Positions 18,517 to 27,023 of a stretch of DNA of 46,119 nt are shown in pieces. Every line of letters starts with the position of its first letter. Position 1 is the stretch's first letter. Origin of the DNA: an uncultured beta proteobacterium. GTDB lineage: Bacteria > Pseudomonadota > Gammaproteobacteria > Burkholderiales > SG8-41. Under the pieces are notes generated by a model. The model had not been told where the DNA came from. It worked only from the letters and a program-made list of their open reading frames with translations, and ran no database searches. The stretch lies in contig CAISYC010000055.1 in NCBI GenBank assembly GCA_903889565.1, positions 1 through 46,119 on the forward strand, given 5' to 3'. The position numbers and the translations under genes are program-made.

Positions 18517-18736
18517 TTAAGTTCGCCGGGGGCAGCCCGGCGGCTGGTTACTTTCTTTGAACGGCCAAAGAAACCAAAGAAAGCCGCCCCAGGTTCGCCG
18601 GCCCTTCGGGCTTCCCTGCGCTGCTCGCGACGCGGGGCGGCTGCGGAACTCGCCCTCGCGATGAAACTGCGAGAGCTCAGACAGTCCTCGCCGACTGCCC
18701 CCCGCATCACTGTGCTGCTTGGCGGCTCGCATGGGG
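18517..18736 (+). repeat. Structured interspersed repeat, left copy of a facing pair
   Basis: This copy is homologous to 18821-19048 on the other strand. Shared blocks in order are TTAAG-N-TCGCCGGGGG, AGCCCGGCGGCT, TTACTTTCT, TTCCCTGCG, GGGCGGCTGCGGAACTCGCC and CTCAGACAGTCCTCGCCGAC. Two hairpins are present: TTTCTTTG/CAAAGAAA (18552-18573) and CTCGC/GCGAG (18655-18673). The short frames inside it are not credible genes. Similar repeats exist in other proteobacterial genomes, from memory. Confidence 0.8.
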
Positions 18737-18820
18737 AAGCGCAAACCAAGCGGTGTGCGAACGTTTCTGAAAAATATTCGCGTTCCATACTTCAGGTTAA
18801 ATTCATCGTGCCTCCGCAGT

Positions 18821-19048
18821 CCCTTGTGAGACGCCGAGTAACGCAAACGCGCCGGGAGGGGTCGGCGAGGACTGTCTGAGCCCTTGTCGTTTTTTGACAA
18901 GGGCGAGTTCCGCAGCCGCCCGGCGCGTTGAGTAACGCAGGGAACCCCCACAGGGGGCGTCTCACCAGGGCGGACTTCTCTTTGCTTACTTTCTCTTGGC
19001 CGCCCAAGAGAAAGTAAGTAGCCGCCGGGCTACCCCCGGCGACCTTAA
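18821..19048 (-). repeat. Structured interspersed repeat, right copy of a facing pair
   Basis: Read on the minus strand it has the same block order as 18517-18736, in opposite orientation, with an 84-bp unique centre between the copies. Its hairpins are longer: a perfect 15-bp stem with loop CCGC (18985-19018) and a 9-bp stem GCCCTTGTC/GACAAGGGC (18880-18904). Stem sequences differ from the left copy while pairing is kept. No gene is supported between 18362 and 19124. Confidence 0.8.
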
Positions 19049-19124
19049 AATAGCCCATTAATAAACTGATTCATTCGTAGGCAATAGTTGCACAGTGTTC
19101 TAGTGCTCGCATGGGATAAAACCA

Positions 19125-20117
19125 TTGAAAGCCATCCAAATCGACCACTACGGCGGCCTCGCCGCCATGCAACAGCGCGAGTTGCCAACGCCGGTGCCCA
19201 AAGCCGACGAAGTCCTGGTACGCGTGCATTGTGCCGGCGTCAACTTCATGGACGTCCATACCTGCGAGGGCAAGTATGCGAACTCGCAGACTTACAAAGT
19301 CAGCCTGCCGTGCACGCTGGGCATGGAGGGCGCCGGCGAAATTGTGGCGCTCGGTCAAGATGTGAAAGACCTGACGATCGGAGAGCGTGTCGCATGGTGC
19401 ATCGTCTGGGGCAGTTACGCCGAATACGCTGCGGTGCCGGCATGGCGCTGCGTGAAGCTGCCGGACGCGTTGTCATTTGAAATGGCCGCTGCATCGCTGT
19501 TTCACGGACTCACCGCGCATTACCTCGCGCATGATGTCGGTCAGCTCGCGCCGGGCCGCAGCTGCCTGATTCACGCCGCCTCAGGCGGTATCGGCCAGAT
19601 CCTCGTGCAACTTGCCAAGCGTGCCGGCGCGCGCGTATTCGCCACCACCAGCACTGAAGAAAAGGCGGCGGTGGCGCGCGCGCGCGGTGCGGATGTCGTT
19701 CTGCTCTACGAGAACGGACGCTTCGCCGATGCGGTGCTCGAGGCCACTGGTGGACTTGGTGTCGATGTGGTGTTCGATCCGCTCGGCGCGTCCACTTTGC
19801 GCGACAGCTTTCGCGCCACGCGCAAGCGCGGCCTCGTTGTCAATTTCGGCGCGGTGGCGGGAGCGGTGCGCGATCTCGATCCGCTCGAACTGGGAGAGGC
19901 CGGTTCATTGTTTCTGACGCGGCCGCGGCTGGCCGATCATCTGCCGGATGCGGCAACCATGCGCCGGCGCGCCGCCGATATTTTTGCGGCGCTGCTCGAC
20001 GGTTCGCTGCAGATCGACATTGCCGGGCGCTATACGCTCGCCAATGTTGCCGAGGCGCTGCACGCGCTGGAATCGCGGCGCATGCTCGGCAAGCCGCTGC
20101 TCGCAATCGATCACTGA
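19125..20117 (+). CDS. Quinone oxidoreductase-like zinc-independent MDR enzyme (NADPH:quinone reductase family)
   Basis: The 330-aa enzyme belongs to the medium-chain dehydrogenase/reductase superfamily. The N-terminal GroES-like part has VRVHCAGVNFMDVHTCEG and LGMEGAGEIVALG. The NADPH site is HAASGGIGQILVQLAK, followed by VDVVFDPLGASTLRDSF. Zinc-binding cysteines are absent, which places it with the quinone reductases that reduce quinones or enones with NADPH. The start appears to be TTG at 19125, giving the canonical MKAIQIDHYGG, but no good ribosome binding site is visible. It begins just downstream of the repeat pair and ends 6 nt from the convergent chemoreceptor gene. Confidence 0.92.
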   Translation: MKAIQIDHYGGLAAMQQRELPTPVPKADEVLVRVHCAGVNFMDVHTCEGKYANSQTYKVSLPCTLGMEGAGEIVALGQDVKDLTIGERVAWCIVWGSYAEYAAVPAWRCVKLPDALSFEMAAASLFHGLTAHYLAHDVGQLAPGRSCLIHAASGGIGQILVQLAKRAGARVFATTSTEEKAAVARARGADVVLLYENGRFADAVLEATGGLGVDVVFDPLGASTLRDSFRATRKRGLVVNFGAVAGAVRDLDPLELGEAGSLFLTRPRLADHLPDAATMRRRAADIFAALLDGSLQIDIAGRYTLANVAEALHALESRRMLGKPLLAIDH

Positions 20118-20123
20118 CGCGGC

Positions 20124-21758
20124 TTACGACGCCGCGGGTTGCGGAACACCGAAGCGGCTGCTGGTCTGTTCGAGTTTTTCCGCCAGCGACGACAGTGCAC
20201 CGGCGATCGCCGACAGCGATTTCATCGCCACCGAGGTGCGTTCGGTCATGTTGGCGATGCCCTCGACCTTCTGTGCGATCTGTGTCGAGGCCAGCGACTG
20301 CTCGGAAATCGCGTGCGTAATGTCGGTCACCGCGCTTGCCGCGCTGGTGTTGGAGTCGCCGATGGTGCGAATCGATGCATCGGCCGCACCGGTGAGTTTC
20401 TCGCCCTCGGTCGCCTGCTGAACGGCAATCGCCATTTTTTCCGCGGTGCGCTCGGTGGCGCTGCGCATGCCTTCGAGCATGCCGCCGATTTCCCCGGTCG
20501 CGGTGGCGGTGCGTTCGGCGAGCTTGCGCACTTCGTCGGCGACCACCGCGAAGCCGCGGCCGGATTCGCCGGCGCGCGCCGCCTCGATCGCGGCATTCAG
20601 CGCCAGCAGGTTGGTCTGTTCGGCGATTTCGCGGATGACATTGACCACGCCGGTGATTTTCTGCGCCTCGCCGCGCAGCGAGGTCATGTCGCCCTCGGCC
20701 TGCGCCATCGCGGCGGCGATCGAATGGATGCTGTCCACCGCCTGCGCGATGACCTGGCGGCCCTCGCCGACCATGCTGTTGGCGGTGGTGGCGGCATCGT
20801 TGGCCGATTTGGCGTTCGACGACACCATGTCGATGCTGACGGTGAGTTGTTCGATCGCGGCGGCCATGCTGGCGGTTTCGTCGGATTGGTGATCGACCGC
20901 GCCGGCGACTTCCTGCGAGGTCGCCATCAGGGAAACCGCCTTGCTCGCCACCTCCTGGGCCTGTGCGCGCACCGCGCCGGCCATTTCGCGCAGGCTGTCG
21001 CGCATCAGCAGCAGCGAGGCCATCACGCTGTCGCGGTCGCCCTCGGCAACGTTGACTTCGATCTGCAGATCGCCGGCGGCCACCGCATGGGCGACGTTCA
21101 TCGCCTCCTGCGGGTCGCCGCCCAGCTGCCGGCGCAATGTGATCAGCGTCAGCGTGGCGAAGCCGATCGTGCCGAGCAGCATCAGCAGTGCAAAGCTTGC
21201 GGCGGCGATCAACAACTGCCGGCTCTGCGCCGCCGATTCAGCGGTGGCTCTTTCGCCCTCGTCGCGGATCAGCGTGCGGATTTCGTAGATGGCCTTTGCA
21301 TACTGGGCGCGGCCTTCGCTGACGTCGCCGGTCAGCACGCGGTTGGCTTCGGCGATGCTGCCCGCCCCGTAGAGGTCGAGCGCGCGCGTGCGCGCATCGA
21401 CGTACTGCTTGCGCGCGGCCTTGACGGCAGCGAGCAGTTCGCGCATGCGCGGCTCGCCGCTGAAGCGTTCGAGATAATCGTAATAGGTGCTGATGCGCGC
21501 CGAGGTTTCCTTCAGCGCCGCCTTGAATTCAGGCGTGATCTTGCTTTGCGACAGGCTCAGGTTGGCGGTCGCGATGTAGTTCATCTGCACGTTGTCAATG
21601 ATGTCGGAGGCCACCCGCGACTGTTCCATCCTGACGTGGGTCATATCATCGAGCGACTGCTTGCAGCGCCAGATGCCGTAGAGGCCGGCGGCTGCCGACA
21701 GCAGCGACAGCAGAACGAGGGCGGCAAAGCCCGCGGTGATTTTAGTGCGCAATGTCAT
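20124..21758 (-). CDS. Methyl-accepting chemotaxis protein (four-helix-bundle sensor)
   Basis: The 544-aa receptor has a first membrane segment (about 10-30), a periplasmic four-helix-bundle sensor of about 160 residues, a second membrane segment ([21 protein letters not shown]), a HAMP region ([20 protein letters not shown]) and a long cytoplasmic signalling domain. The hairpin tip [20 protein letters not shown] is canonical and binds CheA/CheW. The C-terminus ends PQPAAS, without an NWETF-type CheR tether. It probably senses a small periplasmic solute. A near-consensus sigma-28 promoter lies upstream, so it is likely co-regulated with late flagellar genes. Confidence 0.95.
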   Translation of the reverse strand: MTLRTKITAGFAALVLLSLLSAAAGLYGIWRCKQSLDDMTHVRMEQSRVASDIIDNVQMNYIATANLSLSQSKITPEFKAALKETSARISTYYDYLERFSGEPRMRELLAAVKAARKQYVDARTRALDLYGAGSIAEANRVLTGDVSEGRAQYAKAIYEIRTLIRDEGERATAESAAQSRQLLIAAASFALLMLLGTIGFATLTLITLRRQLGGDPQEAMNVAHAVAAGDLQIEVNVAEGDRDSVMASLLLMRDSLREMAGAVRAQAQEVASKAVSLMATSQEVAGAVDHQSDETASMAAAIEQLTVSIDMVSSNAKSANDAATTANSMVGEGRQVIAQAVDSIHSIAAAMAQAEGDMTSLRGEAQKITGVVNVIREIAEQTNLLALNAAIEAARAGESGRGFAVVADEVRKLAERTATATGEIGGMLEGMRSATERTAEKMAIAVQQATEGEKLTGAADASIRTIGDSNTSAASAVTDITHAISEQSLASTQIAQKVEGIANMTERTSVAMKSLSAIAGALSSLAEKLEQTSSRFGVPQPAAS

Positions 21759-21782
21759 GGCGATTCTCCGACCATCGGTATA

Positions 21783-21821
21783 CAGACGAAACGGTGCGAC
21801 CGGCAGGGCCGGTCTCGTCTG
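21783..21821 (-). promoter_or_regulatory. Inverted repeat in the chemoreceptor leader
   Basis: CAGACGA pairs with TCGTCTG and inside it GACCGGC pairs with GCCGGTC, with a one-sided 8-nt bulge. It lies between the sigma-28 promoter and the chemoreceptor start, so most of it would be in the 5' leader. Its role is unknown. Confidence 0.5.
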
Positions 21822-21822
21822 T

Positions 21823-21849
21823 TTATCGGCGCCGTGTTGCCAAACTTGA
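21823..21849 (-). promoter_or_regulatory. Sigma-28 (FliA) promoter of the chemoreceptor gene
   Basis: On the minus strand TCAAGTTT, 11 nt, then GCCGATAA. The consensus is TAAAGTTT-N11-GCCGATAA, so 15 of 16 positions and the spacing agree. It is 64 nt before the ATG at 21758. Confidence 0.88.
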
Positions 21850-21935
21850 GCGCCCTGCGCTTGACGCCGGCGGCGGGGCGGGAGATGCTGTCAAAAAAGC
21901 CGGCATATCCGGATCGCGCAAACGCAGGAGGGGGC

Positions 21936-22910
21936 ATGAAACATTCAGCGGGCCGGCGGCTGGCGGCTCTGGTTGCCGCGGCCGGATTGGCGGCCGGGGC
22001 GGTGCGGGCGGCCGATGATTATCCGAACAAGCCGATCCGTGTGCTGGCCGGCGGAGCGGCCGGCGGGCCGATCGACATCATGGCGCGCGTGGTCGGCCAG
22101 AAACTCGCCGAACTGCTGGGCCAGTCGATTGTCATCGACAACCGCGGCGGCGCCGGCGGCACCATCGCCACGCGCATCGCCGCCCAGGGCGTGCCGGACG
22201 GCTATACGCTGTTGTGCAACAGCAGCCAGTATGCGGCGGCGGCCAGCCTCTACAAGGATCCGGGCTACGATCCGTTCCGGGATTTCGTGCCCATCGTCAA
22301 TGCGGGCGTCAGTCCCAACATGATTTTCGTCCATCCGTCGGTCACCGCGAACAATCTGCAGGAACTGATCGCGCTCGGCAGAAGGCAGAAGCTCTCGTAC
22401 GGTTCGTCTGGCGCCGGCAGCACGCCGCATCTGACCGGCGAGCGGTTGTTGAAGCTGATGGCGAAACTCGACGTCACGCATATACCCTACAGCAGCGCGG
22501 CGCCGGCCATGCTGGCGGTGGCCTCGGCACAGATACCGGTCGGCCTGACGGCGATGCCGCCGACGGTGCCGCTGATCAAATCCGGCAGGATTCGCGGCAT
22601 CGCGGTGACCAGCCCGCAGCGCATGCCCTCGCTGCCCGAAGTCGGCACTGTCGCCGAGCAGGGTTTCCCCGGCTATGAGGATTACACCTGGATCGGCTTC
22701 TTTGCGCCGGCCGGCACGCCGAAGGCACGCGTCGAGCGGCTCAACGCGGAAATCGCCGGCATCGTCGCCATGCCCGACGTGAAGGAGCGCCTCGCCGTCC
22801 TCGGCTTCGACCCGGTTGCGAACAACGTGCCCCAGTTCACCGCCTACATCCGTGAAGAAGTGACCAAGTGGGCGAAGGTGATCAAAGATTCGGGCGCGCG
22901 CGTTGACTAG
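21936..22910 (+). CDS. Bug/TctC-family periplasmic substrate-binding receptor
   Basis: The ATG at 21936 has a strong GGAGGGGG site and begins a signal peptide (LAALVAAAGLAAGAVRAAD); 324 aa. The ligand loop YPNKPIRVLAGGAAGGPIDI is unusual in having A-G-G-A-A-G-G-P instead of a P-F-x-P-G-G type loop; the receptor at 40633 also has G-G-P-I-D. The open frame continues far upstream antisense to the chemoreceptor, but that part is non-coding shadow. Its end overlaps the start of the next, divergent receptor. Confidence 0.93.
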   Translation: MKHSAGRRLAALVAAAGLAAGAVRAADDYPNKPIRVLAGGAAGGPIDIMARVVGQKLAELLGQSIVIDNRGGAGGTIATRIAAQGVPDGYTLLCNSSQYAAAASLYKDPGYDPFRDFVPIVNAGVSPNMIFVHPSVTANNLQELIALGRRQKLSYGSSGAGSTPHLTGERLLKLMAKLDVTHIPYSSAAPAMLAVASAQIPVGLTAMPPTVPLIKSGRIRGIAVTSPQRMPSLPEVGTVAEQGFPGYEDYTWIGFFAPAGTPKARVERLNAEIAGIVAMPDVKERLAVLGFDPVANNVPQFTAYIREEVTKWAKVIKDSGARVD

Positions 22911-23913
22911 GCGCGCACTGCATTTTGCCGGCGGCGGATTCGCGCGCCGGCTGCGGTTGGCCGTATGGGCTGCGCTGCTGTTGCCGCAACTCGCGCCGGC
23001 CGCTGCACCCGATTGGAAACCCGAACGCCGCGCCGAGATCATCGTCACCACCGCGCCCGGCGGCGGCAACGACAAGGTGGCGCGCGTGATCCAGAAAATC
23101 GTGCAGGACCGCAAGCTCGTAGACCTGGCGCCAACGGTGGTCAACAAGCCCGGCGGTTCCGGCGTGGTCGGCATGAGCTATCTCAATCAGCATGCCGGCG
23201 ACGGCCATTATCTGGCGATTACCTCGGTGACCTTTCTCGCTGAAAGCATCAACGGTCGCGGCATCGCCTATACCGACGTCACACCGGTGGCGCTGCTGTT
23301 CAACGAATATGTCGGCTTCGGCGTCAGGGCCGATTCGCGCATCAAAAGCGGTCGCGAACTGATCGCATTGCTGAAGGCCGATGCCGGATCGGTGAGCGCG
23401 GCGATCTCGGGCGTCGGCAATCACAATCACATCGCGCTCGGTCTGGTGACGAAGGCGGCCGGCGGCGATGTGAAAAAACTCAAGGTGGTGTCGTTCAATT
23501 CCGGCGGCGAAGCGCTGACTGCGGCCCTCGGCGGCCACGTCGATCTGGTGGTGGCGCCCTTCGCGACGCTGCTGCCGCAGGTGCAAGGCGGACGACTGCG
23601 CGTGCTCGGTATTACGGCGCCCCGGCACGTGAGCGGCGTGCTGGCGAACGTGCCGACCTGGGGCGAGCAGGGCGCACCGGCGGTGATCTCGAACTGGCGC
23701 GTGGTGCTCGGGCCGCGCGGCATGGGCGCAGCGCAGACCGCCTATTGGGAAAACGTGCTGGCACGGGTGGTTGCCGCCGACGACTGGAACGCAATGCTCG
23801 AGCAGGATCAGTTGAGCGGCGGCTTTTTGAAAAGCGCCGAGACGCGCGACTTTCTCAAGGCCCAATATGAAGAGCTCAAAGCGGTGATGAACGAACTCGG
23901 TCTGCTGCGTTAG
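22903..23913 (+). CDS. Divergent Bug/TctC-like periplasmic binding protein
   Basis: This 336-aa protein probably starts at the TTG at 22903, overlapping the previous stop codon, with a signal-like N-terminus (LRLAVWAALLLPQLAPAAA). It shares the fold pattern of Bug receptors but is distant. The opening loop is ERRAEIIVTTAPGGGNDK, and the second loop is VVNKPGGSGVVG in place of V-V-D-N-R-x-G-A-G-G. It has FNSGGEALTAALGGHVDLV where others have V-P-Y-K-G. A tricarboxylate-type receptor of another subfamily is the best reading. It is translationally coupled to a standard Bug gene, so two dissimilar receptors are made together. Confidence 0.85.
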   Translation: MTRRALHFAGGGFARRLRLAVWAALLLPQLAPAAAPDWKPERRAEIIVTTAPGGGNDKVARVIQKIVQDRKLVDLAPTVVNKPGGSGVVGMSYLNQHAGDGHYLAITSVTFLAESINGRGIAYTDVTPVALLFNEYVGFGVRADSRIKSGRELIALLKADAGSVSAAISGVGNHNHIALGLVTKAAGGDVKKLKVVSFNSGGEALTAALGGHVDLVVAPFATLLPQVQGGRLRVLGITAPRHVSGVLANVPTWGEQGAPAVISNWRVVLGPRGMGAAQTAYWENVLARVVAADDWNAMLEQDQLSGGFLKSAETRDFLKAQYEELKAVMNELGLLR

Positions 23914-24008
23914 CGCCGGTTTTATGTCGCCCGCACGCAGCGCGCCATTGCCGCGCCGCGCTGCTTCCAATAACATCGCGTCTTTACCGATATCGGAGAG
24001 AATCGAAA

Positions 24009-25097
24009 ATGATGTTCACCTGCGGGTCGCTGTCGTGTGCGGCCAAAAAACCAGCCAGCCGCAAAACCGTTGCCAAAGCCAACAAGAGCTTCGGCGTCGA
24101 TCTGCACTGCCACATCCATACGCCGGCGGCCGATCTGATTGCGCAGAAGTCGGATAAACCGGCCGCCGACTGGTCGGCCCAGTACAAGGATCCGCGCACC
24201 AAGGCGCACCAGCAGAAGCTGCGCGCGATGCTCGATCGCAAGCTGACTTCAATCGAGCAGCGCATCGCCGACATGAACAAGATGCACATCGATGTGCAGG
24301 CCATCTCGACTTCGCCGCTGCAGTATTACTACGGGATCGACGCCGACCTCGGCCGCCAGACCTCGCGCCTGGTCAACGAGCGCCTCGCTGAAATCACCGC
24401 CATTCATCCGGACCGTTTCGCACCGCTGGCCACGCTGCCGATGCAGGACCCGTCGCTGGCCATCGCCGAGCTTGAATACTGCATGAAGAAGCTCGGCTTC
24501 TTCGGCGTCGAGATCGGCACCAACGTCAACGGCCTGGAGCTGTCCGATCCGCGCTTCGAAAAGCTCTTTGCGAAGCTTGAATCGCTGGGTGCGATGATCT
24601 TCCTGCATCCGGCCGGTTTCACCGATCCGCGCCGCATCAGCCAGCACTTTCTCGCCAACATCATCGGCAATCCGCTCGACACCACGCTGGCGCTGAACCA
24701 CATCGTGTTCGGCGGCGTGCTCGAGCGCCATCCGAAGCTGAAGTTCGTCGCCGCGCACGGCGGCGGCTATGCCGGCCACTACCCGGCGCGCATGGACCAT
24801 GCCTATCGCGTGCGCCCGGAATGCCACGACTTCATCACCAAGACGCCGGCGCATTACATGAAGAAGATCTATTACGACACCATGGTCTTCAGCCACGCAC
24901 AGCTCGAGCATCTGGTCAATTTGTGGGGCGCGGATCACGTCGTGATCGGCACCGACTATCCGTACGACATGGGTTATTACAAGCCGGTCGATTTCGTCAA
25001 CGGCTCGAAGAAGTTGAACCGCAAGCAGAAAGACCAGATCATCGGCGGCAATGCGGCGAAGCTCCTGGGCTGGAAGACGCCGAAGAAGGCGCGTTGA
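24009..25097 (+). CDS. Amidohydrolase-2 family hydrolase/decarboxylase (ACMSD-like)
   Basis: The 362-aa protein has a GGAGAG ribosome binding site. Metal-site motifs of the ACMSD / gamma-resorcylate decarboxylase group are complete: VDLHCHIHTP (H-x-H), MIFLHPAGF, FVAAHGGGYAG and VVIGTDYPYDMG. It has no Tat or Sec signal, unlike the amidohydrolases at 1 and 42649, so it acts in the cytoplasm. The chemistry is hydrolysis or decarboxylation of a carboxylated aromatic or lactone. It follows two Bug genes and precedes the AtuA-like pair. Confidence 0.92.
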   Translation: MMFTCGSLSCAAKKPASRKTVAKANKSFGVDLHCHIHTPAADLIAQKSDKPAADWSAQYKDPRTKAHQQKLRAMLDRKLTSIEQRIADMNKMHIDVQAISTSPLQYYYGIDADLGRQTSRLVNERLAEITAIHPDRFAPLATLPMQDPSLAIAELEYCMKKLGFFGVEIGTNVNGLELSDPRFEKLFAKLESLGAMIFLHPAGFTDPRRISQHFLANIIGNPLDTTLALNHIVFGGVLERHPKLKFVAAHGGGYAGHYPARMDHAYRVRPECHDFITKTPAHYMKKIYYDTMVFSHAQLEHLVNLWGADHVVIGTDYPYDMGYYKPVDFVNGSKKLNRKQKDQIIGGNAAKLLGWKTPKKAR

Positions 25098-25143
25098 TGC
25101 AGCTTTGTATAGTCAAAATTCACATCAGTGAATTTCGGCTGTT

Positions 25144-25179
25144 CTCACCCTCTCCCTCGGGGAGAGGGCGGGGTGAGGG
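25144..25179. repeat. Palindromic intergenic repeat of CCCTCTCCC type
   Basis: CTCACCCTCTCCC and GGGAGAGGGCGGGGTGAG form a stem around CTCGG. Elements of this sequence are scattered between genes in many proteobacteria, as I recall. It lies between the amidohydrolase and the AtuA-like gene and could attenuate transcription. Confidence 0.7.
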
Positions 25180-25217
25180 CTGCCAAGTCTGGTTGGTTGC
25201 GCGATGATGGGGCGAAA

Positions 25218-26579
25218 ATGACCACCGCGGTGCGCATGATTTCGGCGAGCGGGATACTCGGCTACGGTTTTCCCGAGACATCGCTGGCCGCCGGGCTCAC
25301 GCGCGCGCCGCACATGGTTGGCGTCGATGGCGGCAGTTCCGATCCGGGACCGCATTACCTCGGATCCGGACGTCCGTTCACCACACCGCTGTCGATCAAG
25401 CGCGATCTCGGCCTGCTGTTGCGCGGCGCCATCGCCAACGGCATTCCGATGATGATCGGCACCAGCGGCGGCGCCGGCGGTGAACCGCATCTGGCCTTGT
25501 GCGCGGACCTCGTGCGCGAGATTGCGCACGAACACGGCCTGCATTTCAAGCTGGCATTGATTCATTCCGAAGTGGATAAAGGCTGGCTGAAACAAAAGAA
25601 CGCGGCCGGTCGCGTTAAACCGCTCGGCAGCGCGGCGGCCTTGAGCGATGCGGTGGTAGATCGCGCCGAACGCATCGTCGGCATGATGGGGCCGCAGCCT
25701 TACCTCAAAGCATTGGAGGCGGGCGCGCAGGTCATACTCGCCGGCCGCAGCACCGACCCGGCGCCGTGGGCGGCGCTGGCGATGCATCACGGCATTCCGC
25801 CGGCGCCGGCCTGGTTTGCCGGCAAGATGCTCGAATGCGCCTGCAACGCCGCCACCCCGAAGAAACACGACTGCCTGATGGCGACCGTCGGCGACGATTA
25901 TGTCGAAGTCGAGCCGATCAATCCGGAATTGCAATGCACGCCCTTGAGTGTGGCGGTGCAGGCGCTGCACGAGAATTCGAGCCCGATCTTTCATCGCGAA
26001 CCCGGGGGCATTCTCGATACCAGTGCTTGCAAAATCGAGGCGGTGTCGGCGCGCGCGGTGCGCGTGTCGGGCATGCAATGGAAACCGCAGCCGTACACGA
26101 TCAAGCTCGAGGCCGCCGAAAAAACCGGCTACAGCGCGATCACGTTCGCCGGCACGCGCGACCCCGGGCTGATTGCGCAGATCGAACTCTTCGCCGAAAG
26201 CGTGCGCGCGGCGGTGGCGACCAAGGTTGCCGCGCTGGGCGTTTCGCCCGACGATTACCGGCTGGTGCTGCGGCTTTACGGCCGCAACGGCGTGATGGGC
26301 GTGCGCGAATTTCTGCGCGACGCGGTGTCGCATGAAATCGGCATATTGGCCGAGGCGGTGGCGCAGACGCAGGAGATTGCCAACGCAGTGGTCGGCCTCG
26401 CGCGCGTGACGCTTCTGCACTCCGATTTTCCGGGCCGGCTGTGCAAGGAGGGCAATATGGCGTTTCCGTTTTCGCCCTCGGACATCGAGCGCGGCGCGAT
26501 TTATCAGTTTTCGCTGCGGCATGTGGTCGAGCCGGACGACCCGCTCGAAATGTTTCCGATCGACTACGAGGACGTTTGA
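25218..26579 (+). CDS. AtuA-family (DUF1446) protein
   Basis: The frame is open from 25128 through the palindromic repeat, but the ATG at 25218 (453 aa) gives the family N-terminus MTTAVRMISASGILGYGFPE. The block VGVDGGSSDPGPHYLGSG is typical of AtuA, named from acyclic terpene (citronellol/geraniol) utilisation in Pseudomonas. Most family members occur outside terpene pathways and their reaction is unknown. GTSGGAGGEPHL, ILAGRSTDPAPWAALA and EPGGILDTSACKIEA are further conserved segments. The stop is 1 nt before the DUF4387 gene, a standard pairing for this family. I make no claim of terpene catabolism. Confidence 0.88.
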   Translation: MTTAVRMISASGILGYGFPETSLAAGLTRAPHMVGVDGGSSDPGPHYLGSGRPFTTPLSIKRDLGLLLRGAIANGIPMMIGTSGGAGGEPHLALCADLVREIAHEHGLHFKLALIHSEVDKGWLKQKNAAGRVKPLGSAAALSDAVVDRAERIVGMMGPQPYLKALEAGAQVILAGRSTDPAPWAALAMHHGIPPAPAWFAGKMLECACNAATPKKHDCLMATVGDDYVEVEPINPELQCTPLSVAVQALHENSSPIFHREPGGILDTSACKIEAVSARAVRVSGMQWKPQPYTIKLEAAEKTGYSAITFAGTRDPGLIAQIELFAESVRAAVATKVAALGVSPDDYRLVLRLYGRNGVMGVREFLRDAVSHEIGILAEAVAQTQEIANAVVGLARVTLLHSDFPGRLCKEGNMAFPFSPSDIERGAIYQFSLRHVVEPDDPLEMFPIDYEDV

Positions 26580-26580
26580 G

Positions 26581-26892
26581 ATGGCCCGCCTTGGCACTAT
26601 CGCGAAAGCCTGCAAAAGCAAGAACGCCGGTCCGTTCGAACTCACGCTCGACATCATGTTCGGCGACCGCGAGACCTTCGAGAAGGTGCGCGCCACCGGT
26701 GTCATCAGCGCGGCATTGATCGCGAAGCTCTACGGCGTCAGGGAATCCGACGTCGTGTTCACCGAATACCCGCCGGCCTTCGCCTGGAAGGCGACCATCG
26801 AGCGGCCGATTCCTTCCGGCGCGGTTGGCGACACCGATGTCTACGGCGCGCAGCAGCACGCACCCTTGCTCGGGGTCGAGATTCCGCTTTAG
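26581..26892 (+). CDS. DUF4387 family protein
   Basis: This 103-aa protein starts 1 nt after the AtuA-like stop. Its sequence (IAKACKSKNAGPFELTLDIM, then VVFTEYPPAFAWKATIERP and the ending YGAQQHAPLLGVEI) matches the small DUF4387 family that accompanies or is fused to AtuA proteins. The function is unknown; spacing and co-occurrence suggest a subunit of the same enzyme. Confidence 0.88.
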   Translation: MARLGTIAKACKSKNAGPFELTLDIMFGDRETFEKVRATGVISAALIAKLYGVRESDVVFTEYPPAFAWKATIERPIPSGAVGDTDVYGAQQHAPLLGVEIPL

Positions 26893-27023
26893 CTTCTGAG
26901 GCGCAGACGCCCCGCCTGCGGCGGTGATGGATCTTGCGATTTGTCCGCGTAACGTGAGCTTCTTGACGCCTGACGCTGCGACGCGTTAGCGTGTGCAACC
27001 TGATGTTGTCCGGAAAGCGCGGC

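Noticed and set aside
18517-19058. Small open frames inside the repeat pair (for example 18661-18879 and several on the minus strand)
   Set aside because: They coincide with the structured repeats, differ in frame between copies, and lack ribosome binding sites and recognisable protein features.
20139-21935. Very long open frame on the plus strand across the whole chemoreceptor gene (continuous with the Bug gene, over 900 codons)
   Set aside because: The minus strand encodes a complete canonical chemoreceptor with its own sigma-28 promoter. The antisense frame is rich in Arg/His/Gly/Asp as expected from GC-rich codon mirroring, and the Bug gene has its own ribosome binding site and signal peptide at 21936.
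25144-25179. CRISPR repeat or rho-independent terminator
   Set aside because: It is a single palindromic copy without spacers and without a T-run; it fits a common interspersed repeat better.
25218-26892. Acyclic terpene degradation pathway
   Set aside because: Only the AtuA/DUF4387 pair is present. No geranyl-CoA carboxylase (AtuC/AtuF) or other Atu genes are in the window, and AtuA homologues are widespread outside terpene pathways.
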